Below, one piece after another: positions 25,940-33,232 of a stretch of DNA of 64,000 bases. The notes under the pieces are model-generated. The model had not been told where the DNA came from, ran no database searches, and was given only the letters and a program-made list of their open reading frames with translations. This stretch comes from RUG12461 sp045661345 (GTDB lineage Bacteria > Bacillota > Clostridia > Lachnospirales > Lachnospiraceae): contig JAZRFM010000001.1 of the NCBI GenBank assembly GCA_045661345.1, forward strand, positions 1 through 64,000, read 5' to 3'. Positions within the stretch are counted from its first letter, which is position 1; each line of letters starts with the position of its first letter. The position numbers and the translations under genes were made by a program.

Positions 25940-26977
25940 TCAGGTTCTGGTCAATGCTACATTTGCCAGGGTTCCTCCTGCGAACGTCACCTGTCCGACA
26001 CCATACTGTCTGCCATCCGGCGTTTCAAAAAAGAATCCGATAAAAATATCCTGAACCCCAAGATCTTCGTCACTCATGAACGACAATGCGTACTGTTTCC
26101 CATCCCAGTCCGGTGTCTGCCCGCTTTCAAGAAACCAGGAGGTTCCTGCAGGAAATTTGCAGTCAAATATACTTCCCGCCTGATTAAATGAAATATTCGC
26201 CTTTGCAAAATCCAGAGTCTCCGGATTTCTTTGATTTTCCGGATCCAGATAAATCACCATCTTCCAGCTTCCTGCTACCTCATCCGCTGTAGTCATCTCC
26301 TCGTACTGATACATGGGATACGGGAAATAATAGCCTTCCTCCAGTTCATCATACTCCAACGCATCCCAATACCACCTGAAATCCTCCAATGTCGGGTAAT
26401 CAGTCTCACTGTTGTAGTAATTCATGTTAAAATCTGCAAGATCCTGTTTCGTTACGATGGACGGTGCAGAAGCGTTTGATCCGCTGTCCGGTTTCTCTGT
26501 CTCTGTTTCGGCTTCGCTTTCTGCTTCTGTTTCCGCTTCTGTCTCTGTTTCGGTTTCCGTCTCCTCTTCCGTTACCTCTTCGCTTTCTTCCTCCTCATCA
26601 TCTTCATTCCGGTTACGGTCTCTTGAGGAAGTGCGCTGCGGTTCCTGATTTACAAGAACACCGGGCTTTACAAACAAAACCACCAGCGCCACGATGGCTG
26701 CAGCGGCTATGATGATCACAAGGATCAGGATCTTCTTGATGTTCCCGTTACCACCGGAAGTGGGTTGTTGACCATTCTGCTGTTGGTAATCCGGTTGCCG
26801 GTAGTTTTGCTGCTGGATATTCGGCTGCTGTTTTACAGGTTGCTGTGGCGCACGCTGCTGAGAGACAGGCTGTTGTTGCACAGGCGGAACCGGAGCACCC
26901 CCCGAAAGCGGAGTCCCGCATTTGGTACAGAATTTTTTCCCTTCCGGCATATTCACGCCGCATTTTGGACAGATCAT
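25940..26977 (-). CDS. Zinc-ribbon, Q-rich linker membrane protein (paralogue 3)
   Basis: I start at 26977 (MICPKCG), with AGGAG about 9 nt upstream. The 345-residue product has the ribbon (Cys3, 6, 17, 20), a Gln-rich linker (about 34-72), a helix (83-104), a Glu/Thr repeat segment (about 125-162) and the PTLEDFRW domain from 195. GSWK occurs at about 238, and the protein ends in ALTRT. It is the first gene of the long operon and shares both its N-terminal module and its leader hairpin with the gene at 5359-6678. The outer domain is like those of the gene at 23460 and the secreted protein at 14190. Confidence 0.85.
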   Translation of the reverse strand: MICPKCGVNMPEGKKFCTKCGTPLSGGAPVPPVQQQPVSQQRAPQQPVKQQPNIQQQNYRQPDYQQQNGQQPTSGGNGNIKKILILVIIIAAAAIVALVVLFVKPGVLVNQEPQRTSSRDRNRNEDDEEEESEEVTEEETETETETEAETEAESEAETETEKPDSGSNASAPSIVTKQDLADFNMNYYNSETDYPTLEDFRWYWDALEYDELEEGYYFPYPMYQYEEMTTADEVAGSWKMVIYLDPENQRNPETLDFAKANISFNQAGSIFDCKFPAGTSWFLESGQTPDWDGKQYALSFMSDEDLGVQDIFIGFFFETPDGRQYGVGQVTFAGGTLANVALTRT

Positions 26978-27035
26978 AAATGGAATCTCCTGTTTTTTTT
27001 CATATATCATCTTCATTGTATTAACATGACATAAT

Positions 27036-27085
27036 AAAAAAAAGAGTGTGACACGATTTGTCAATGAATCTTTCGTGTCACACTC
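27036..27085 (-). terminator. Intrinsic terminator after glgB, in a duplicated leader cassette
   Basis: A perfect 13-bp stem (27044-27056 with 27073-27085, GAGTGTGACACGA) with a 16-base loop is followed on the minus strand by eight T. It ends the glgB transcript (stop at 27135) and lies in the leader of the zinc-ribbon operon. A TACAAT -10-like hexamer follows at 27015-27020. Spacing and loop match the element at 6741-6791. Confidence 0.88.
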
Positions 27086-27134
27086 GTTTCCTTTTTGAGT
27101 GATCTGTTTTACCTGTTGTTTTCCGGTTCTCTGA

Positions 27135-29180
27135 TTATTTCTTTTTTGCAGGTTCCTTCTTTTTCACCGGCGTTTTCTTTGCCACTGTCGCCTTCTTTGG
27201 CTGCGCAGTTTTTTTCACTGCAGGCTTCTTTGCGGCAGGCTTTTTCGACGCAGTCTTTTTCACCGGCTTCTTTTCGTCCAGATAGGAGAAGCTGAATACG
27301 CCGACGCCATAGGGAGACAGCGGATAGGCGAAGGAGTAATCGCGGTTATCACAGGGCGACTTCTCCGCGCGATAGCTTTTTTTCGAATGGGCACCATAGC
27401 CGCCGTACTTGGGATCATCACTGTCCAATACGAGTTTATACGTCGTGTTCTTCGGAACGCCGACACGATAGTCGCTGCGCTCCATCGGGGTAAAGTTGAA
27501 GACAAACAGGAGATTGTCCTTGCCGTCCGCGCTTTTTCTCACGAAGCTGAAGATACTGCGGTAAGAGTCGTCCGCATTGATCCACTCGAACCCGTTCCAC
27601 TCCGCATCCAGCTCATAGAGACAGCGGTGTTCCTGATACAGGTGCAGTAATGCCCTGACCCAGGTCTGTACTGCCTTGTGGCGGGGATCCTCCAGCACAT
27701 ACCAGTCAAGCTCGCGCTCCTCGTTCCATTCCGTGGGCTGTGCAAACTCCTGGCCCATAAAGAGCAGCTTTTTCCCGGGATGTCCCATCATAAAACCGTA
27801 ACCGACCTTGAGATTCCGGTATTTGTCGTCTTCGAGGCCCGGCATTTTCTTTAACATGGAGCACTTCAGGTGCACCACCTCGTCATGGGAAAGCACCAGA
27901 ATATATTTCTCTGCGGTATTGTAGCTCATGGCAAAGGTCATCCGGTTATGATTGTCCTTGCGGAAATAGGGATCCAGCTTCATATAATCAAGAAAATCGT
28001 GCATCCATCCCATGTTCCACTTGAAGCTGAAGTTCAGACCGCCATCCTCTACCTTTCCCGTTACCATAGGCCATGCCGTGGACTCCTCTGCCACCATGAT
28101 CGCGCCTTTGTTGCGGCCAGTGATCAGGGTATTGATATGCTTAAAGAACTCGATGGCCTCCAGATTTTCGTGGCCGCCGTGGATATTCGGCACCCATTGT
28201 CCCTGCTTCTTGCCGTAATCCAGATAAAGCATGGAAGCCACCGCATCCACGCGAAGCCCGTCCACATGGTAATGCTCGATCCACAGTAGGGCACTGCCGA
28301 TCAGGAAGTTCTTGACCTCATTCTGTCCGTAGTTAAAAATCTTGGTGCCCCAATCCGGGTGTTCGCCTTTCTTGGGATCCGGATATTCATACAGGGGCTG
28401 TCCGTCAAAATCCGCCAGCCCGTGGGCATCCCGTGGAAAATGCGCCGGTACCCAGTCCAGAATCACACCGATGTCGTGTTTATGAAGATAATTCACCAGA
28501 TACGCAAAATCCTCCGGCGCGCCGTAGCGGGAGGTCGGGGCATAATAGCCCGTTACCTGGTAACCCCAGGAGCCGTCAAAGGGATACTCGGAAATCCCCA
28601 TCAGTTCCACATGGGTATAACCCATATCCTTTACATATTTCGTAAGTGCCACGGCAAACTCGCGATAGCTGTAAAAACCCTCGTCCTCACGGCCCGGATG
28701 CCGCATCCAGCTGCCCGGATGCACCTCATAGATGGCCATGGGCTTTGCATAGACGTCTCCCTTCTTCCGTGCCTTCATCCACGCATCATCCGTCCACTTG
28801 AACTTGTCGATATCCGCGATTCTGGAAGCCGTGCCCGGCCGCATTTCCGCCGCATTTGCGTAAGGATCCGCTTTATACAGCTTCCGGCCGTCCTGTGTGA
28901 TGATCAGATACTTATAGAGCTGCCCTACCTGTGCCTCCGGGATAAACGCTTCAAAGATCCCGATCTCATTGTCATCCACACGTTCCATGGGATTGGCGGA
29001 TTCTTCCCATCCGTTCCATTCGCCGATCACATAGACACGTGCCGCATGCGGTGCCCACAGATCAAAGCAGATGCCGGACTTTTTCCCGACCTTGCATGGA
29101 TGCGCTCCCATTTTTTCGTAAATATCGTAATGTGTCGCCTGCCCCAGAAGATATCTGTCCAATTCCGTAAAACGTGCCAT
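27135..29180 (-). CDS. glgB: 1,4-alpha-glucan branching enzyme
   Basis: This enzyme makes alpha-1,6 branches in glycogen. The protein has 681 residues: N-terminal CBM48 domain (GEWNGWEESANPM), a GH13 catalytic domain with LRVDAVASM (nucleophile Asp), AEEST (acid/base Glu) and LSHDEVVH, and the C-terminal beta domain ending at YLDEK. A tail of about 46 residues follows, almost purely Lys, Ala, Pro, Thr and Val (for example KPAAKKPAVKKTA), like the C-terminus of histone H1. The frame is intact through the tail. The start has GGGAGG upstream. It lies 19 bp after the TPR/ATPase-like gene at 29200. Confidence 0.96.
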   Translation of the reverse strand: MARFTELDRYLLGQATHYDIYEKMGAHPCKVGKKSGICFDLWAPHAARVYVIGEWNGWEESANPMERVDDNEIGIFEAFIPEAQVGQLYKYLIITQDGRKLYKADPYANAAEMRPGTASRIADIDKFKWTDDAWMKARKKGDVYAKPMAIYEVHPGSWMRHPGREDEGFYSYREFAVALTKYVKDMGYTHVELMGISEYPFDGSWGYQVTGYYAPTSRYGAPEDFAYLVNYLHKHDIGVILDWVPAHFPRDAHGLADFDGQPLYEYPDPKKGEHPDWGTKIFNYGQNEVKNFLIGSALLWIEHYHVDGLRVDAVASMLYLDYGKKQGQWVPNIHGGHENLEAIEFFKHINTLITGRNKGAIMVAEESTAWPMVTGKVEDGGLNFSFKWNMGWMHDFLDYMKLDPYFRKDNHNRMTFAMSYNTAEKYILVLSHDEVVHLKCSMLKKMPGLEDDKYRNLKVGYGFMMGHPGKKLLFMGQEFAQPTEWNEERELDWYVLEDPRHKAVQTWVRALLHLYQEHRCLYELDAEWNGFEWINADDSYRSIFSFVRKSADGKDNLLFVFNFTPMERSDYRVGVPKNTTYKLVLDSDDPKYGGYGAHSKKSYRAEKSPCDNRDYSFAYPLSPYGVGVFSFSYLDEKKPVKKTASKKPAAKKPAVKKTAQPKKATVAKKTPVKKKEPAKKK

Positions 29181-29199
29181 GTAACTACCTCCCCTGCAC

Positions 29200-31830
29200 T
29201 CAGATAAAATCTTTTTCTTTCAATAACGTGTATTCCCCGTCTGATGCTTTCTTGGAAGAGAAGAGATTCCGCAGACTGATCTTCTCGGCACGCCCGATCG
29301 CATCGTCCACAATCTCCTTCACCTCAGCCAGCGTCGTCGCTTCGTCCAAACGCTCAATCTGGGAAATCCTGTCATAGAGTGCCAGAATCGCCATCTCATC
29401 GATCTCGTAGAATTGCTCATTGGCATAGGCTTTCGCAAACTCAACCAGTTCGTCTATGGAGAAATTCGGGATGATGATCCGTTCCGTGAATTTCTCGGCA
29501 AAAGAAGAATCTCTGGAAAGTGCTTTATTCAGCCCGTCTCTGGTATCCTCCATCATCACCAGCAGACCGCTCTGGTCGCTCTGCATATTCAGTGAAAGCT
29601 TCACGGCTGCTTCCCGGCTGAGATCGCCGGCATTTTCGATGATCAGCACACCGCCCTTCACTTTCTTCAGGAGATCCGCGATATCCTTCTGATTCAAGGC
29701 CGCCGCCTCAATCCTGCCGACATGCCCGAGCTTCCTCTCAGCCCGCTTCTGCAGCGCCTTGACAAAATCCGTGGCCAGCTGCGTCTTGCCGTTACCGTGG
29801 CCGCTCTGGATCAGAATATGACCACTATGCTGTCCGGGGGTTACGATCTTTTTCGTGGAACGGTTCAGAACGCCTGTGATCTGTTCCTCCATCCCGTTGA
29901 CTGCGGTAAAGTAGGAGAAGATCTCTTTTTCTTCGTTGCTGAGCTCCTTTGGCCGTCCCTCCAGCATCTTCTCCATCGGAGACTGCTTCTTTTTGGCTTC
30001 TTCCGCTTTTTTCTCCTCCGCCATGATCTCTTCTTCCGTGATCACCACATCCGGGAGCTGCGCAGTATTCAACGTGACGCTCATGTCCGGAAGACCGGAC
30101 GTTTCACGTCTCCTGATCTTTTCTTTCTCCGTGATATCCGTATCCTGTATCTCAGGTTTACTCTCTTCCTCCTCCTGGGATACAATCCCGGGCTCCGATG
30201 CTAAAAGCGCAGGATCAGGTGCTGCGATCCCGGGCTCCGGTGCCACAAGCACAGGATCAGATGCTGCGATCCCGGGCTCCGATGCCACAAGCGCAGGGTC
30301 AGCCGCTGCGATCCCGGGCTCTTCTTCACCGGCCTGCGGCAGCACGTTCTCAGGCTCTGCTGTCTCTGGATGGATCACCGGAGGCACAAACGGCACCACT
30401 TTCCTCTCATGCGGCGTTTGATCTGCCACATCATGAATATCCTTTGGCACCCATTTGGCGGGACCTGCTTCTGCCTGTTCCTGCAGATCCGACGACAGCC
30501 GGTCGATCTCCCGCTGCAGGATCCCGTTTGCGTTTTCCACATACTCGGTTGCCGCTTTTTCGTCTTCTTCGGTCAATTCCGGCAGATTCTGTGTATAGCG
30601 TTCCTCCAGAATCTTCTCCGGCGGCATGCCCGCATCCAGCTGCGGAACAATCTCCGACAGCCTTTTCATAATGGCCTCGGTTTCCTGCAAGGCTTTTGCT
30701 TTTTCCACCTGGAGCTTCTTTTGATCCGCATCTGCGATGGCGGCCTCCGCTGCACGCCTCGTCATCTCCCACTCCGCCAGTACTTCATCGATGGAAAGCT
30801 GGCCTGTAATCTGTTTCACCGCCGGGCGTCCCGAGGGCATCATCAGGCTCATCTGCCCGTCGATCTCTTCTGACAGATACTTCTGAAAATTCTGGTCAAT
30901 CTCCTGATTGATCTCCTGCTCCGCCTCGATGAGGCCCTGCTTTTCTTCCTCCTTGGCCACTTCCTCTTCTTCGGGCTTTAGGGCCAGATAAGGGATCTCT
31001 TCCACCATTTTCTTGATCATATCCATGGTATCGGAAACCGTCTCTTTTTCCGTGGCTTCGGCGATCTGCTGCATGCTCTTCGCAAGCTCCTGCTGGAGAT
31101 TCACGGTGTTGTATTTCTCCGTATTGACACTGATATTCGGAATCACAACGGTATCCTGCGAGACTTCCCCTCCCATAAGCCTGTCATTGGAATGGATCTC
31201 CACACTGGCTCCTTTATTCGTCCGGAAGTCACGGTACTTCTGCTCCTGAATCTTGTTCAGCGGCTGATAAAGCATTTTCAGTTCCAGGGCTTTTTCCACA
31301 TAGGGGCCGTCGCCGAACCAGAGTACCAGCTCATCGCAGGCATCAATACATTTCTCGCTTTCGCCGGCCTTATGATAGAGAAATGCCAGCTCAAATGCCC
31401 ATTTTTCGGTGTACTCCTCTTCCTTCAGCTCTTCCAGCAGCGCGATCCGTTCACTGATTTCCGCTCCCTGTGCCTTCATCATCTCGTAGCGCAGCACATA
31501 TTTCAGATTGTCATGAGGCGCCACATCCACAAATTCATCGTAGTATTCCTGCGCTTCTTCAAAATTCTTCGTATGGATCGCCAGCTCTGCCAGGCGGTAT
31601 ATGATCATCCGCCCGATGGGGGATCGGTCATATGCGGTCAGCAGCACTTCTTTCGCGTCATCGTACCGGCTCACCTTCTCATAGGCTTCTCCCGCCTGCA
31701 TCAGAGAATTGATGTTTCTGACCTTTTTCCAGTTGATCTCGTCGCAAAGGTCTGCTGCCTGCGTGTATTTTTCTTCCCCAATGAGCTGCTTTAATTCATC
31801 GAGTCTCAGCTTGCTCTCGTACTTATCCAA
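29200..31830 (-). CDS. TPR protein with C-terminal AAA-like ATPase domain
   Basis: The protein has 876 residues. The N-terminal 190 form helical TPR-like repeats (AEEAQEYYDEF type), followed by a long charged, coiled-coil-prone region (about 200-640). That region contains a proline-rich tandem repeat (PGIAAxDPxLVAxE, four copies near 530-590). The last 200 residues have GHGNGKT (from 677) as a Walker A and GVLIIENA (from 727) as a Walker B, as in AAA+ proteins. The start codon is TTG (31830), with GGAGAC upstream. Proteins of this build are common in Lachnospiraceae next to glgB, but I know of no function. It probably assembles or moves a large complex. Confidence 0.78.
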   Translation of the reverse strand: MDKYESKLRLDELKQLIGEEKYTQAADLCDEINWKKVRNINSLMQAGEAYEKVSRYDDAKEVLLTAYDRSPIGRMIIYRLAELAIHTKNFEEAQEYYDEFVDVAPHDNLKYVLRYEMMKAQGAEISERIALLEELKEEEYTEKWAFELAFLYHKAGESEKCIDACDELVLWFGDGPYVEKALELKMLYQPLNKIQEQKYRDFRTNKGASVEIHSNDRLMGGEVSQDTVVIPNISVNTEKYNTVNLQQELAKSMQQIAEATEKETVSDTMDMIKKMVEEIPYLALKPEEEEVAKEEEKQGLIEAEQEINQEIDQNFQKYLSEEIDGQMSLMMPSGRPAVKQITGQLSIDEVLAEWEMTRRAAEAAIADADQKKLQVEKAKALQETEAIMKRLSEIVPQLDAGMPPEKILEERYTQNLPELTEEDEKAATEYVENANGILQREIDRLSSDLQEQAEAGPAKWVPKDIHDVADQTPHERKVVPFVPPVIHPETAEPENVLPQAGEEEPGIAAADPALVASEPGIAASDPVLVAPEPGIAAPDPALLASEPGIVSQEEEESKPEIQDTDITEKEKIRRRETSGLPDMSVTLNTAQLPDVVITEEEIMAEEKKAEEAKKKQSPMEKMLEGRPKELSNEEKEIFSYFTAVNGMEEQITGVLNRSTKKIVTPGQHSGHILIQSGHGNGKTQLATDFVKALQKRAERKLGHVGRIEAAALNQKDIADLLKKVKGGVLIIENAGDLSREAAVKLSLNMQSDQSGLLVMMEDTRDGLNKALSRDSSFAEKFTERIIIPNFSIDELVEFAKAYANEQFYEIDEMAILALYDRISQIERLDEATTLAEVKEIVDDAIGRAEKISLRNLFSSKKASDGEYTLLKEKDFI

Positions 31831-31845
31831 AATCTGTCTCCTCTT

Positions 31846-33219
31846 TTACCGCTTCTTTTTCTTCCATAAAGTGAACAAACCGGATCGCCGCACCTTTTCC
31901 TCCTGCTCTGCAGCGAGTTCCTCCTCTCCCAGATCCTCCGGATAGCGGAGTTTAAGGGTATTCACATCCATCTTCACCGCACGGACATACTCCGTTGTAT
32001 TTGTCGGCAGATCCTTTTTCCTCAGCTTCCCTTCAAACAGTTTCTTCAGCAGATAATAGATTACCGCAAAAACCGGTACACCGAGAAGCATACCGGGCAG
32101 TCCGAAAAAGCCTCCTGCCACCAGGATCGAGAAAATGACCCAAAAGCTGGAAAGCCCTGTGGAATCACCAAGGATCTTCGGTCCGATGATATTTCCATCC
32201 ACCTGCTGAATGATAATGATATAGATCAGAAGATACAACGCCTGCAACGGATTCGCCAGCACCACAAGGATCAGACAGGGAATCGCGCCGATAAAGGGAC
32301 CGAAAATCGGGATGACATTCGTCAGGCCGATGATCGATGCAAGCAAGGCAGGATACGGAAGCTGCATAATACGCAGCACGATATAGGAGATCAGGCCGAT
32401 GATCATGGAATCTATGATCTTCCCGATGACAAACCCGCCAAAGATCTCGTTGGAGCGCCGCATGGTATGAATGATCTTATTTCCGGTCTCCGGTTTAAAC
32501 AATGCGTAAATGATCTTCTTTCCCTGACCGATAAAGGCTTCCTTGGTCTGGAGAAGATAGACTGCCACGATCAGACCGATGATAAGATTGATGAGACTGC
32601 GTACCACAATGTACACCCCGTTGGCAAACGAGGTCACATAATCGATCCCTGTCGTGAAGGAAATGCCCTTTAAAAAGCTGACCAGAGAATCGGCAATACC
32701 CCGCAGTGAGTCAGACAGCCAGATGATCACGGGAGAATCGGAATTCGCCTCCATCCATGCTGTCATCTGTGCCATTTCCTTTGGTACACTCTTTGTCAGA
32801 TCTGCGATGTTGGAAACCATCTGCGGAATGATGATGAGAATGATCAGAGCAACGATGGCCAGAAACGTGATCAGCCCGAGGGTGATCGTAATATTACGGA
32901 CACGGCGCTTTGTCCTGCCTGCGTTTTTTGATTTTTTCAGGAAATACGGAAGCATTTTCGCTTCATACGCCTTCATGATCGGGTTCACGAGATAAGCGCC
33001 GAGAATCCCGAACAGAACCGGCTGAAGGATCATCAGGAGATTGTTCCATGCATCCGAAAATCCTTCATAGCGGTAAAACAAAAAGAATACGATATTGCAT
33101 GCAAGAAAGGTCAGAAAGATCGTCAGTCCGATGGAAAAAAGTGTTTTCCGATCAGGTCTGAAACCTCCCTCTTTCCTGTCCTGCTGTTCCTGTTGTCCCT
33201 GTTTCTTTTCTTCGTCCAA
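31846..33219 (-). CDS. AI-2E family transporter
   Basis: The protein has 457 residues with about eight membrane helices in the pattern of the AI-2E (PerM/YtvI) family: two N-terminal helices, a large loop (about 110-200), then a helical bundle with the family-typical segment GPFIGAIPCLIL. These proteins export signals or act as Na+/H+ antiporters, depending on the member; which applies here cannot be told. The start is TTG at 33219 with AGAGG upstream. The cytoplasmic C-terminus carries RKKDLPTNTTEYVRAVKMD. It sits 13 bp after the hydratase gene, so it is probably co-transcribed with it. Confidence 0.9.
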   Translation of the reverse strand: MDEEKKQGQQEQQDRKEGGFRPDRKTLFSIGLTIFLTFLACNIVFFLFYRYEGFSDAWNNLLMILQPVLFGILGAYLVNPIMKAYEAKMLPYFLKKSKNAGRTKRRVRNITITLGLITFLAIVALIILIIIPQMVSNIADLTKSVPKEMAQMTAWMEANSDSPVIIWLSDSLRGIADSLVSFLKGISFTTGIDYVTSFANGVYIVVRSLINLIIGLIVAVYLLQTKEAFIGQGKKIIYALFKPETGNKIIHTMRRSNEIFGGFVIGKIIDSMIIGLISYIVLRIMQLPYPALLASIIGLTNVIPIFGPFIGAIPCLILVVLANPLQALYLLIYIIIIQQVDGNIIGPKILGDSTGLSSFWVIFSILVAGGFFGLPGMLLGVPVFAVIYYLLKKLFEGKLRKKDLPTNTTEYVRAVKMDVNTLKLRYPEDLGEEELAAEQEEKVRRSGLFTLWKKKKR

Positions 33220-33232
33220 AACAACGTACCTC

